A DNA stretch of 64,000 nt from Luteimonas chenhongjianii (GTDB lineage: Bacteria > Pseudomonadota > Gammaproteobacteria > Xanthomonadales > Xanthomonadaceae). The notes under the pieces were generated by a model. That model saw only the letters and a program-made list of their open reading frames with translations, did not search any database and was not told where the DNA came from. Location: NCBI RefSeq assembly GCF_002327105.1, contig NZ_CP023406.1:2046001-2110000 (forward strand), written 5' to 3'. Below are positions 18,147 through 26,787 of this stretch, piece after piece (the stretch's first letter is position 1; each line of letters starts with the position of its first letter). Position numbers and translations under genes: made by a program.

Positions 18147-18274
18147 ACGTAGCCGGATGCTTGCCACGGTGCTGCGATGAGGTTGCCTGATCGAACGATC
18201 GCGAGCGACGCGTTGAACGTTCGCCCCAGCGCCAGCCGGGGCTCATGTTGGCCTGCGACGCCGCGCTGCCGGGT

Positions 18275-19480
18275 TCAGAGCGCCTCGATCACGCCCGCCG
18301 CGCCCATGCCGGTACCGATGCACATGGTCACCAGACCGTAGCGCTTCTTGCGACGACGCATGCCGTGGACAATGGTCGCGGTGCGGATGGCGCCCGTCGC
18401 GCCCAGTGGATGACCCAGCGCGATCGCGCCGCCCAGCGGGTTGACCTTGTCCGGGTCGAGCCTGCTGTCACGGATCACCGCCAGCGCCTGCGCCGCGAAG
18501 GCTTCGTTGAGCTCGATCCAGTCGATGTCGTCGAGGGTCAGCCCGGCCTGCGCCAGCGCCTTGGGAATCGCCGCAATCGGCCCGATGCCCATCACTTCCG
18601 GACGCACGCCGGCGACGGCGAAGCTGACGAAGCGGGCCAGCGGCTTGAGGCCGTAGTCCTGCACCGCGCGCCCGGAGGCCAGCAGGATGCCTGCCGCGCC
18701 ATCGCTCATCTGCGAGCTGTTGCCCGCGGTCACGCTGCCGCCGAACTGGCCGTTGCGGAACACCGGGCGCAGCTTGGCCAGGCCCTCGATGGACGAGTCC
18801 GGGCGCGGACCTTCGTCGGTGTCGACCAGCAGCTTCCTGAGCCGCACGGTGTTGCCGGCCAGGTCAGGCTGGTGGGAGACGATCTCGTAGGGCGAGATCT
18901 CGTCCTTGAACTCGCCGGCCTGGATCGCCGCCATGGCCTTCTGGTGCGAGGCGAGGGCGAAGGCATCCTGATCCTCCCGCGAGACCTTCCATTCCTCGGC
19001 GACCTTCTCGGCGGTGATGCCCATGCCGTAGGCGATGGCGACGTGGTCGTCCTTGAACACGCTCGGGGAGAGCGCGACCTTGTTGCCCATCATCGGCACC
19101 ATGCTCATGCTCTCGGTGCCGCCGGCGAGCATCAGGTCGGCATTGCCGAGGCGGATCTCGTTCGCCGCCAGCGCGACCGCCTGCAGGCCGGACGAGCAGA
19201 AACGGTTGATGGTCTGCGCGGCGACGGTGTCGGGCAGGCCGGCCAGCAGCACGCCGATGCGCGCCACGTTCATGCCTTGCTCGCCTTCGGGCATCGCGCA
19301 GCCGATCACGGCGTCGTCGATACGGTTGACGTCGATGCCCGGCGCCTGCGCGACGACGGCCTTGAGCACGTGCGCGAGCATGTCGTCGGGACGGGTATTG
19401 CGGAATACGCCCTTCGGCGCCTTGCCGACCGGGGTGCGGGTGGCGGCGACGATGTAGGCGTCCTGGATCTGCTTGGTCAT
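18275..19480 (-). CDS. fadA: Acetyl-CoA C-acyltransferase (thiolase)
   Basis: A 401-residue thiolase that completes beta-oxidation by cleaving 3-ketoacyl-CoA. The nucleophile Cys95 lies in [19 protein letters not shown], the GHPLGATGA histidine and the C-terminal CIGTGMG cysteine are intact. It is the last gene of a tetR-fadN-fadA run, 72 bases after the multifunctional enzyme, the order that also pairs these two activities in Bacillus and many proteobacteria. A biosynthetic acetoacetyl-CoA thiolase is less likely given the partner. Confidence 0.93.
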   Translation of the reverse strand: MTKQIQDAYIVAATRTPVGKAPKGVFRNTRPDDMLAHVLKAVVAQAPGIDVNRIDDAVIGCAMPEGEQGMNVARIGVLLAGLPDTVAAQTINRFCSSGLQAVALAANEIRLGNADLMLAGGTESMSMVPMMGNKVALSPSVFKDDHVAIAYGMGITAEKVAEEWKVSREDQDAFALASHQKAMAAIQAGEFKDEISPYEIVSHQPDLAGNTVRLRKLLVDTDEGPRPDSSIEGLAKLRPVFRNGQFGGSVTAGNSSQMSDGAAGILLASGRAVQDYGLKPLARFVSFAVAGVRPEVMGIGPIAAIPKALAQAGLTLDDIDWIELNEAFAAQALAVIRDSRLDPDKVNPLGGAIALGHPLGATGAIRTATIVHGMRRRKKRYGLVTMCIGTGMGAAGVIEAL

Positions 19481-19552
19481 TGGAAAACTCCGGAATTCGA
19501 TGTCGAGGTTCGGGATGCGGAACGCGCGCCGCCCGCAGGCGGCGCCCGGACC

Positions 19553-21925
19553 TCAGTTCCTGAGCGGCTTGCCGGTCTTGAGCATGTGGCCGATGCGTGC
19601 CTGGGTCTTGTCCTGCTGCGCGAGCTCGACGAAGTGCTTGCGCTCGAGGCGGATCAGCCAGTCCTCGTCGACGACCGCGTTGCGGTCCACATCGCCGCCG
19701 CAGAGCACGGTCGCGATGCGCTCGGCGATCTCGTAGTCGTACTCGCTGACGAAGCGGCCCTCGAGCATGTTGACCAGGAGCATCTTGAAGGTGGCGATGC
19801 CGACGTCGCCGGCCACGCGGATGGACCGCGCGGGCAGCGGCGGACGATAGCCGGACTCGGCCAGCGCGGCCGCCTGCTGACGGGCGACATGCAGCAGCTC
19901 GTAGGCGTTGAAGGTCACGATGTCGTCGACGCGCAGCAGGCCGAGTTCCTTGGCGTTGACCGCGGAGTTGGACACTTTCGCCATCGCGATGGTCTCGAAG
20001 GTCTTCTTGAGCTCGGCGAACACATCCCCGCCAGGGCCCGCGGCTTCCGACGCACGCACCGCCAGTTCCTTCAGGCCACCGCCCGCCGGGAGCAGGCCGA
20101 CGCCGGCCTCGACCAGACCGATGTAGCTCTCGAGATGCGCGACGGTACGCGCGCTGTGCATCTGGAACTCGCAGCCGCCACCCAGTGCCAGGCCGCGCAC
20201 GGCCGCGACCACCGGCACCAGCGAGTACTTGATGCGCTGGCTGGTCGCCTGGAAGTTCTCGACCATCGCCTCGAACGCGTCGACCTTGCCGGCCTGCAGC
20301 AGGCCCAGCGCACCGGCGAGGTCGGCGCCGGCGGAGAAGGGCTCCTTCGGCTGCCAGATCACCACGCCCTTGAACTTGCGCTCACTGATGCCGATCGCTT
20401 CCTGGATGCCGTCGAGCACATGGTCGGACACCGTATGCATCTTGGTCTTGAAGCTGATCACGCCGATATCGTCGCCATCGGTCCACAGCCGGACGCCGTC
20501 GTTCTCGTAGACCGTCTCGCCCTGGTCGAAGCGCTCGCCGAGCAGCGGATCCGGGAAGCGCTGGCGGCGATAGACCGGCAGGGCCGAGCGCGGCAGCTTG
20601 GCGTTCTTGGCCGGGCTGTAGCTGCCCTCGGCGGCGTGCACGCCCTCGCGGCCGTCGAACACCCAGTCGGGCAGTGGCGCGCTGCTCATGGTCTTGCCGG
20701 CGATGATGTCCTCGGCGATCCAGTCGGCGACCTGCTTCCAGCCCGCGGCCTGCCACAGTTCGAACGGGCCCTGCTGCCAGCCGTAGCCCCAGCGGATCGC
20801 GAAGTCGACGTCGCGGGCGGTCTCGGCGATCTCCTCCAGGTGCACGGCGCTGTAGTGGAACAGGTCGCGCAGGATCGCCCAGACGAACTGCGCCTGCGGG
20901 TGCCCGCTTGCGCGCAGCTTCGCCATGCGCTCGGCCGGATCCCGGGTCTTGAGGATCTCGACGACCTCGTCGGCGGCCTTGCGGTCGGAGGGGCGGTAGT
21001 CCTGCTTCTCCAGATCAATGACCAGGATGTCCTTGCCGGCCTTGCGGAAGATGCCGGCGCCGGTCTTCTGGCCGAGCGCGCCCTTGTCGATCAGCGCAGT
21101 CAGCCACCTGGGCGCGGCGAAATACGGGTGCCAGGGGTCCTGCGGCAGCGTATCGGCCATCGTCTTGATGACATGCGCCATCGTATCCAGGCCGACCACG
21201 TCCGAGGTCCGGTAGGTCGCCGACTTCGGGCGGCCGAGCAGGGGGCCGGTCAGCGCATCGACCTCATCGAAGCCGAGGCCCGACTCCTGCGTGTGGTGGA
21301 TCGTCGAGAGGATCGAGAACACCCCGATCCGGTTGCCGATGAAGTTGGGGGTGTCCATGGCGTAGACGACGCCCTTGCCGAGCTGGGTGGTCAGGAAGGT
21401 CTCGAGGCCTTCCAGCACCGCCTTGTCGGTGGTATGGGCCGGGATCAATTCGGCCAGATGCATGTAGCGCGGCGGATTGAAGAAATGCACGCCGCAGAAG
21501 CGATGGCGCAGTTCTTCAGGAAGAACATCCGCCAATGCATTGATTCCCAAGCCTGACGTATTGCTGGCCAGCACGGCATGTGCCGGCACGTGCGGCGCGA
21601 TCTTGCGGTAGAGGTCCTGCTTCCAGTCCATCCGCTCGGCGATCGCCTCGATGATCAGGTCGCAGCTTTCGAGTTCCGCCAGGCCGGTTTCGTAATTCGC
21701 CGGGACGATCCTGTCGGCCAGCGACTTCGCGGCGAGCGGGGCGGGGCTGAGCTTGGACAGGTTCGCCAGCGCCTTGCGGACCACGCCATCCTTGTCGCCG
21801 TCCTTGGCCGGCAGGTCGAACAGCACCGTGTCGATGCCCGCGTTGGTCAGATGCGCGGCGATCTGGGCGCCCATGACACCGGCCCCGAGGACCGCAGCAC
21901 GGCGTACAAGCAGTTTCTCAGACAT
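19553..21925 (-). CDS. fadN: 3-hydroxyacyl-CoA dehydrogenase/enoyl-CoA hydratase, FadN-type domain order
   Basis: About 790 residues. The NAD-binding dehydrogenase comes first (AAVLGAGVMGAQIAAHL near residue 10, FNPPRYMHLAELIP) and the crotonase domain second (KEPFSAGADL, RGLALGGGCEF, EAGVGLLPAGGG). This is the reverse of FadB/FadJ, where the hydratase is N-terminal, and matches the FadN type. It performs the two middle steps of beta-oxidation. ATG 21925 is chosen because GGAG/AAGGG lies upstream; ATG 21934 is the alternative. It follows the tetR gene by 50 bases and precedes fadA. Confidence 0.88.
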   Translation of the reverse strand: MSEKLLVRRAAVLGAGVMGAQIAAHLTNAGIDTVLFDLPAKDGDKDGVVRKALANLSKLSPAPLAAKSLADRIVPANYETGLAELESCDLIIEAIAERMDWKQDLYRKIAPHVPAHAVLASNTSGLGINALADVLPEELRHRFCGVHFFNPPRYMHLAELIPAHTTDKAVLEGLETFLTTQLGKGVVYAMDTPNFIGNRIGVFSILSTIHHTQESGLGFDEVDALTGPLLGRPKSATYRTSDVVGLDTMAHVIKTMADTLPQDPWHPYFAAPRWLTALIDKGALGQKTGAGIFRKAGKDILVIDLEKQDYRPSDRKAADEVVEILKTRDPAERMAKLRASGHPQAQFVWAILRDLFHYSAVHLEEIAETARDVDFAIRWGYGWQQGPFELWQAAGWKQVADWIAEDIIAGKTMSSAPLPDWVFDGREGVHAAEGSYSPAKNAKLPRSALPVYRRQRFPDPLLGERFDQGETVYENDGVRLWTDGDDIGVISFKTKMHTVSDHVLDGIQEAIGISERKFKGVVIWQPKEPFSAGADLAGALGLLQAGKVDAFEAMVENFQATSQRIKYSLVPVVAAVRGLALGGGCEFQMHSARTVAHLESYIGLVEAGVGLLPAGGGLKELAVRASEAAGPGGDVFAELKKTFETIAMAKVSNSAVNAKELGLLRVDDIVTFNAYELLHVARQQAAALAESGYRPPLPARSIRVAGDVGIATFKMLLVNMLEGRFVSEYDYEIAERIATVLCGGDVDRNAVVDEDWLIRLERKHFVELAQQDKTQARIGHMLKTGKPLRN

Positions 21926-21975
21926 TTGCTCCATCCCTTTGTTTCGAAAGAAATCCGGCGTGGCCGGACTGACAG

Positions 21976-22596
21976 TCAGGCGCGAAATCCCGCGGCCGCG
22001 AACGCGATGAGCTCGTTGGCGATGCGGGTGCGGTGCGCGTGTTCGGTGGTGCCTGGTGGGCGTTTGATGAGTCCGAAATCGGCCATTGCATAGGTCAGTG
22101 CGCCGGCGAGGAAGTCGAGGCGACCATAGAGCTCGGCCTTGCCGAGCCCGGGGAGGCAGCCCGCAAGCGCCGCCGCGAACTCCCGTGGCACATGGCCGTA
22201 CTGCTCGGACAGGAACTTGCGCAGCGCGTCGTTCTTCTCGACATAGGCCCGCGCGATCACCCGGACGAAGGCGCCGCTGCCGGCGCGGCCGCTGGCCATG
22301 TCCAGCGCGGGTTCGACGAAGGCGGCGATGATCGGCTCGATCTCGCCGGGGGCATCGGCCATGGCGCGGCGGAGCTGTGCCAGGCGCTGGGCGCTCATCT
22401 CGTCCATGCGGCGGCGGAACACCTCGTTGACGAGGTTTTCCTTGCTGCCGAAGTGATAGTTGACCGCGGCGATATTGACGTCCGCGCGCCCGGTGACCTG
22501 GCGCAGCGATGTGCCGGCGAATCCATGGGTGGCGAACAGTTCCTCGGCCGCGCCGAGAATCTTGTCTTTGGTGGAGAACTGGGCCGTTCTCGTCAT
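21976..22596 (-). CDS. psrA: TetR-family regulator, PsrA-like fatty-acid repressor
   Basis: 206 residues. The N-terminal helix-turn-helix TSLRQVTGRADVNIAAVNYHFGSKE closely follows that of Pseudomonas PsrA (SLRLITSKAGVNLAAVNYHFGSK, from memory). The C-terminal ligand domain has the length typical of that group. PsrA represses fad genes and is released by long-chain acyl ligands. ATG 22596 is used because the helix-turn-helix family N-terminus begins there; an upstream extension runs through the promoter. It heads the operon with fadN and fadA, and a PsrA-type palindrome lies 18 bases upstream of its start, so autoregulation is likely. The symbol is by homology. Confidence 0.82.
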   Translation of the reverse strand: MTRTAQFSTKDKILGAAEELFATHGFAGTSLRQVTGRADVNIAAVNYHFGSKENLVNEVFRRRMDEMSAQRLAQLRRAMADAPGEIEPIIAAFVEPALDMASGRAGSGAFVRVIARAYVEKNDALRKFLSEQYGHVPREFAAALAGCLPGLGKAELYGRLDFLAGALTYAMADFGLIKRPPGTTEHAHRTRIANELIAFAAAGFRA

Positions 22597-22613
22597 GTCG
22601 GTATCGGCTCGAT

Positions 22614-22627
22614 CAAACGCTTGTTTG
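22614..22627 (-). promoter_or_regulatory. PsrA-type operator of the fad operon
   Basis: The palindrome CAAAC-N4-GTTTG matches the published PsrA consensus (G/C)AAAC-N2-4-GTTT(G/C). It covers the predicted transcription start of the tetR-fadN-fadA operon, so bound regulator would block initiation. Confidence 0.75.
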
Positions 22628-22628
22628 G

Positions 22629-22658
22629 ATCCTAGGGCCAGGGCGACTGACGCGTCAA
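22629..22658 (-). promoter_or_regulatory. Sigma-70 promoter of the tetR-fadN-fadA operon
   Basis: On the minus strand, TTGACG (22658-22653), an 18-base spacer, then TAGGAT (22634-22629). The start site would fall near 22622, inside the palindromic operator. Confidence 0.7.
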
Positions 22659-22679
22659 TGACCGGTCTGGAAGGCGCGG

Positions 22680-22709
22680 TTGGGTAAGTGCCGGCAGATA
22701 CGTTAGAAT
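22680..22709 (+). promoter_or_regulatory. Likely promoter of ndk
   Basis: TTGGGT (22680-22685), an 18-base spacer, then TAGAAT (22704-22709). Transcription would begin near 22716, giving a leader of about 100 bases before ndk that includes a terminator-like hairpin. Confidence 0.5.
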
Positions 22710-22728
22710 CTCCGCAGCCTTGTTGGCT

Positions 22729-22755
22729 AAACCCGCGTTTTAGCGCGGGTTTTTC
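22729..22755 (+). terminator. Terminator-like hairpin in the ndk leader
   Basis: A 9-bp perfect stem AAACCCGCG/CGCGGGTTT, a 6-base loop, then further Ts. It sits between the predicted ndk promoter and the ndk start codon, so it is either an attenuator of ndk or the end of a short leader RNA. Confidence 0.75.
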
Positions 22756-22813
22756 CATGCAGATCCGGCCGCTGCCCACGCTGCGGCCCTCATCATTTTC
22801 CGGAGAACACCAG

Positions 22814-23239
22814 ATGGCGCTCGAGCGCACCCTGTCCATCATCAAGCCCGACGCCGTTGCCAAGAACGTCATCGGCGAGATCTACACCCGTTTCGAGAAG
22901 GCGGGCCTGAAGATCGTGGCCGCCAAGTACAAGCAGCTGACCCGCGAAGAGGCCGAAGGCTTCTACGCCGTGCACCGCGAGCGTCCGTTCTTCAATGCGC
23001 TGGTCGAGTTCATGACCTCCGGCCCGGTGATGATCCAGGCGCTGGAAGGCGAGAACGCGGTTGCCGCGCACCGCGATCTGCTGGGCGCCACCAATCCCAA
23101 GGATGCTGCGCCGGGCACGATCCGCGCCGACTTCGCCGACTCCATCGACGCCAACGCCGCCCACGGCTCGGATTCGGTCGAGAACGCGCAGACCGAGATC
23201 GCGTACTTCTTCAAGAACGACGAAGTCGTCTCCCGCTGA
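22814..23239 (+). CDS. ndk: Nucleoside diphosphate kinase
   Basis: A 141-residue NDK that exchanges gamma-phosphate among NTPs and dNTPs through a phospho-histidine. The N-terminal [12 protein letters not shown] and the active-site NAAHGSDS (His near 117) are intact, and length matches the family. ATG 22814 has GGAGA upstream. rlmN follows after 11 bases, the conserved ndk-rlmN-pilF order of gammaproteobacteria. Expression may be influenced by the hairpin in its leader. Confidence 0.97.
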   Translation: MALERTLSIIKPDAVAKNVIGEIYTRFEKAGLKIVAAKYKQLTREEAEGFYAVHRERPFFNALVEFMTSGPVMIQALEGENAVAAHRDLLGATNPKDAAPGTIRADFADSIDANAAHGSDSVENAQTEIAYFFKNDEVVSR

Positions 23240-23250
23240 GGGATGCCATC

Positions 23251-24423
23251 GTGACCGAGGTCGCCATCGACGCCACCGTCGCCAAGCAGAACCTGCTCGA
23301 CCTCGACCGCGAGGGCATGGAGCGCTTTTTCGCCGAGACCCTCGGCGAAAAGCGTTTCCGCGCCCACCAGATCATGAAGTGGATCCACCACCGCTACGTC
23401 ACCGACTTCAACGACATGACCGACCTGGGCAAGGCGCTGCGCGCCAAGCTCGAGGCGCATGCCGAAGTCCGCGTGCCGCAGGTGCAGTTCGAAAAGCCCT
23501 CCACCGACGGCACCCATAAGTGGCTGCTGGCGATGGACGGCAAGAACGCCATCGAAACCGTCTTCATTCCCGACAAGGGACGCGGCACGCTGTGCGTGTC
23601 GTCGCAGGTGGGCTGCGCGCTCAACTGCCAGTTCTGTTCCACCGCGACCCAGGGCTTCAACCGCAACCTGTCGACCGCCGAGATCATCGGCCAGGTCTGG
23701 GTGGCGGCGCGGCACCTGGGCAATATTCCGCACAAGCAGCGCAAGCTCACCAATGTCGTGATGATGGGCATGGGCGAGCCGCTGATGAATTTCGACAACG
23801 TCGTGCGCGCGATGAGCATCATGCGTGACGACCTCGGCTACGGGCTGGCGAACAAGCGGGTCACGCTGTCGACCGCCGGCGTGGTGCCGATGATCGACAA
23901 GCTGGGGGAAGTCAGCGACGTGTCGCTGGCGGTTTCGCTGCACGCGCCGACCGACGCGCTGCGCACCGAGCTTGTACCGCTCAACAAGAAGTACCCGATC
24001 GCCCAACTGATGGAGTCGTGCGTGCGCTACGCCGAACGCAAGCGTGGCGCGTCGGTGACCTTCGAATACACGCTGATGAAGGACGTCAACGACCAGCCGC
24101 AGCACGCGCGCGATCTGGTGCGGCTGATGCGTGACTTCGACAACCGCCTGCAGATGAAGGACGCGGCGAAGGTCAACCTGATTCCGTTCAACCCGTTCCC
24201 GGGTACGCGGTTCGCGCGTCCCGACGACGCGGCGATCCGCCGCTTCCAGAAGCTGCTCAACGAATCGGGCCGGATCGCGCCGGTACGTCGTACCCGCGGC
24301 GACGACATCGATGCGGCCTGCGGACAGCTCAAGGGCCAGGTGGCCGATCGGACGCGGCGCCAGGCCGAGCATCTCAAGCGCCTCGACGCGCAGGGCGGTT
24401 CCGGTGCCGACGCGGCTGCCTGA
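23251..24423 (+). CDS. rlmN: Dual-specificity 23S rRNA/tRNA adenine-C2 methyltransferase
   Basis: A 390-residue radical SAM methylase that modifies A2503 of 23S rRNA and A37 of some tRNAs. The cluster motif CALNCQFC gives Cys122, 126 and 129; [14 protein letters not shown] and the C-terminal DIDAACGQL cysteine (reaction intermediate) are present. It starts at a GTG 11 bases after ndk. The C-terminus overlaps the pilF start by about 20 bases. Family length and motifs leave little doubt. Confidence 0.96.
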   Translation: MTEVAIDATVAKQNLLDLDREGMERFFAETLGEKRFRAHQIMKWIHHRYVTDFNDMTDLGKALRAKLEAHAEVRVPQVQFEKPSTDGTHKWLLAMDGKNAIETVFIPDKGRGTLCVSSQVGCALNCQFCSTATQGFNRNLSTAEIIGQVWVAARHLGNIPHKQRKLTNVVMMGMGEPLMNFDNVVRAMSIMRDDLGYGLANKRVTLSTAGVVPMIDKLGEVSDVSLAVSLHAPTDALRTELVPLNKKYPIAQLMESCVRYAERKRGASVTFEYTLMKDVNDQPQHARDLVRLMRDFDNRLQMKDAAKVNLIPFNPFPGTRFARPDDAAIRRFQKLLNESGRIAPVRRTRGDDIDAACGQLKGQVADRTRRQAEHLKRLDAQGGSGADAAA

Positions 24424-25222
24424 GGCAGTCCTGCTCGCCCTCTGCGTGCTGGCCACGGCCGGCTGTTCGCGCCTCGACTTCGTCAAGCCCAGTGGCAAGG
24501 GCGACTACCGCTCCGAAGCACGCACCTACAACATCAGCGGTACCCCCGAGTCGCGCCGCAATGAGGCGGCCCGCAACGAGCTCGCCCTTGCGCGGCGCGC
24601 GTACGACACTGGGGATCTGAAGACCGCGGCGTCATCGGCCCGCGCAGCGCTGCGCAGCGAAGCGGTGGCGGCGGATGCGCATACGCTGCTGGCGGTGATC
24701 GAGGATCGACAGGGGCAGGGCGCGAAGGCGGGCAGCCACTATCGGGCCGCGGCCGAGAGCCAACCTGTTCGCGGCGCCTATCTGAACAACTATGGCGTCT
24801 GGCTCTGCAGCAACGGCCGGGCCGCCGAGGCGCTGTCGTATTTCGACACGGCGGTGCGGGATCCCGGCTATGGCGACCCGTCGGGTGCGCTGGCAAATGC
24901 CGGCGTCTGCGCGATGACCGCAGGTGACCTCGACCGCGTCGAGCGCGATCTGCGCGCCGCACTTGAGGTCGATCCGGTCAACGTGGTCGCGCTCGATGGG
25001 ATGGCCCGGTATCTCGAAGCGGGGCAGCGTCATTTCGAGGCGCGAGCTTTTTCGCAACGACTGCTTGCCGCGGCACCTGCAACTGCGGCAGCATTGCAGC
25101 TGGCGGCTCGCATCGAGACCGCCCTCGGCGATTCAGGGGCCGCCGAACGTTACCAGCGACGCCTCCGGGACGATTTCCCGGCCGCGCCGTACCTCCAGAC
25201 CAGGGAAACGAATCCGCCATGA
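24404..25222 (+). CDS. pilF: Type IV pilus pilotin PilF/PilW, TPR lipoprotein
   Basis: A 272-residue lipoprotein. The GTG at 24404, inside the rlmN end, gives a compact signal peptide ending in ATAGC (Cys21). Several tetratricopeptide repeats follow (about residues 50-240; for example [20 protein letters not shown] and [20 protein letters not shown]). PilF helps place and multimerise the PilQ secretin in the outer membrane. Its position between rlmN and rodZ is the conserved locus. It is coupled to rodZ by an ATGA overlap. Confidence 0.88.
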   Translation: MPTRLPEAVLLALCVLATAGCSRLDFVKPSGKGDYRSEARTYNISGTPESRRNEAARNELALARRAYDTGDLKTAASSARAALRSEAVAADAHTLLAVIEDRQGQGAKAGSHYRAAAESQPVRGAYLNNYGVWLCSNGRAAEALSYFDTAVRDPGYGDPSGALANAGVCAMTAGDLDRVERDLRAALEVDPVNVVALDGMARYLEAGQRHFEARAFSQRLLAAAPATAAALQLAARIETALGDSGAAERYQRRLRDDFPAAPYLQTRETNPP

Positions 25223-26049
25223 GTTCTTCGCACCAGACCTTGCCAGCGTCATCGCCTGGGGTCGGAGAGCAGCTGCGCGATGCGCGCATGGAGGCGGGCC
25301 TGACGGTCGCGGAGGCCGCGACCCGCCTGCGCATGCAGATCCGGGTGGTCGAGGCGCTGGAAGCCGGGAACTGGGCGCGGCTGGGCGCGCCGGTCTTCGT
25401 GCGGGGCCAGCTGCGCAGCTACCTGCGCCTGCTGCAGATGCCGCAGTCACTCGCCGATACCGTGCCTGATGCGGTGTCCGCCGAGCCGCCGGCGCTGACC
25501 CCGCGTACCTACACTCCGCCGATGCAGCGCATGCTTGACAAGGCCATGGGTCGCGCGGTTTATGTCGTGATCACCGCGTTGATCGCGGTGCCGGTCTGGG
25601 TGGCCACGCGGACCCATGTCGACGACCGCCGCCCGGCCGAGATCGCTTCGCTCGGGCTCGGGGACGCCGAGGTCGGGCAGGCGCAGCGTTCCGTGCGCCC
25701 GACGCCGGTGACCGCATCGCTCGGTGCGATGCCCAAGCGCAATCGCGCCGAGCCGGCCCCCGAAGAGGCCGGGCCCACGGCAGGGTCGGAGCTGCTGCTG
25801 CGTTTCAGCGGCGACAGCTGGCTCGAGGTCATCGGCCACGATGGCACGCAGCTCGAACAGACGCTTGTCCGGGCGGGCCAGGAGCGGCGCTTCGCCGTCG
25901 GCTCGGTAGCCCGCGTCAAGCTGGGCAACGCCAGCGCCGTTGACGTGTTGCATGACGGGAACGTTCAGGATCTGTCCCGGTTCCAGCGGGCCAACGTGGC
26001 GCGCTTTGCGGTATCCTCCGACGGCGCGCTGGCGCCTGTGTCTGAGTAA
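25219..26049 (+). CDS. rodZ: RodZ-like cytoskeletal membrane protein
   Basis: 276 residues. A cytoplasmic helix-turn-helix of the RodZ type (about 14-75, GEQLRDARMEAGLTVAEAATRLRM) is followed by a basic segment, one membrane span (112-130) and a periplasmic domain ending in a DUF4115 fold (about 190-265, FSGDSWLEVIGHDG). RodZ links MreB filaments to the elongasome. The ATG overlaps the pilF stop. In E. coli ispG and hisS follow; here they do not. Confidence 0.9.
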   Translation: MSSSHQTLPASSPGVGEQLRDARMEAGLTVAEAATRLRMQIRVVEALEAGNWARLGAPVFVRGQLRSYLRLLQMPQSLADTVPDAVSAEPPALTPRTYTPPMQRMLDKAMGRAVYVVITALIAVPVWVATRTHVDDRRPAEIASLGLGDAEVGQAQRSVRPTPVTASLGAMPKRNRAEPAPEEAGPTAGSELLLRFSGDSWLEVIGHDGTQLEQTLVRAGQERRFAVGSVARVKLGNASAVDVLHDGNVQDLSRFQRANVARFAVSSDGALAPVSE

Positions 26050-26124
26050 TCCGGACCGGCTGCCTCCGCGTTCGGGACCACCGCTTCGATGCGTGGTCCC
26101 GCGATCATTCTTTCCTCAGTTTGA

Positions 26125-26142
26125 CCCGCCTTCCAAGGCGGG
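26125..26142 (+). repeat. Palindrome upstream of yfgM
   Basis: CCCGCCTT and AAGGCGGG separated by 2 bases, just before the yfgM ribosome site. It lacks a T-run, so it is a leader hairpin or the remains of a terminator where ispG-hisS would be expected. Confidence 0.5.
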
Positions 26143-26154
26143 CGTAGAGACCAT

Positions 26155-26787
26155 ATGGCGATTGACGAGTTGCTGGACGAGCGCGAACAGGGGGAGCGGG
26201 TCAAGGCCTGGCTTCGCGACAACGGTCTGGGACTGGTAGGCGGCGTCGTGGTCGGAGCCGCGCTGTTCGGCGGTTATCACTACTGGCAGGACAGGGCCCA
26301 TGCCGCGGCCGTGGCCCAGCATGCGGCCTACCAGAGCACGCTGCTGGACATCCGTTCGGGCGATCTCGACAAGGCATCGCAGACGCTTGCCGGGCTGCCG
26401 GACAGCGCATACAGCGAACTGGGCGCATTGCAGCTGGCGAAGGCGCAGGTCGAGAAGGGTGATCGCGATGCTGCGATCGCGACGCTCGAAGTGGCCGATG
26501 GCGCCCAGCCCGGCGTGGCGGCAGTGGTGCAGCAGCGCCTGGCGCGCCTGCTGATCGATGCCGGTCGCGGGGAAGATGCGCTCAAGCTGCTCGCCGGTGC
26601 CAGCGACGCGGTCTCGCTGGAAGCCCGGGGCGATGCCCATTTCGCCCTCCATCAAACCGAACAGGCCCGCGCGGACTACGCGCAGGCTCTGCGCGAGCTC
26701 GACAGCGCCGCCCCCCAGCGTGGGCTGCTCGAGCTCAAGCTTTCCGAAGTCGGCGGTACGCCGGACGAACCCGAGGTTGAATCCTGA
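26155..26787 (+). CDS. yfgM: YfgM-like SecYEG ancillary protein
   Basis: 210 residues with one N-terminal membrane span (about 24-43, GLGLVGGVVVGAALFGGYHYW) and a periplasmic TPR-like domain. The leading AIDELLDEREQGERVKAWL is the family hallmark. YfgM associates with SecYEG and PpiD and supports chaperoning of periplasmic and outer-membrane proteins. It sits directly before bamB, with stop and start sharing a base (TGATG), the conserved arrangement. Confidence 0.9.
   Translation: MAIDELLDEREQGERVKAWLRDNGLGLVGGVVVGAALFGGYHYWQDRAHAAAVAQHAAYQSTLLDIRSGDLDKASQTLAGLPDSAYSELGALQLAKAQVEKGDRDAAIATLEVADGAQPGVAAVVQQRLARLLIDAGRGEDALKLLAGASDAVSLEARGDAHFALHQTEQARADYAQALRELDSAAPQRGLLELKLSEVGGTPDEPEVES

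Noticed and set aside
18245..21556. Open plus-strand frame of over 1100 codons opposite fadA and fadN
   Set aside because: It is antisense to two clear beta-oxidation genes, is rich in Ala/Arg/Asp/His as GC-rich shadow frames are, and has no family motif.
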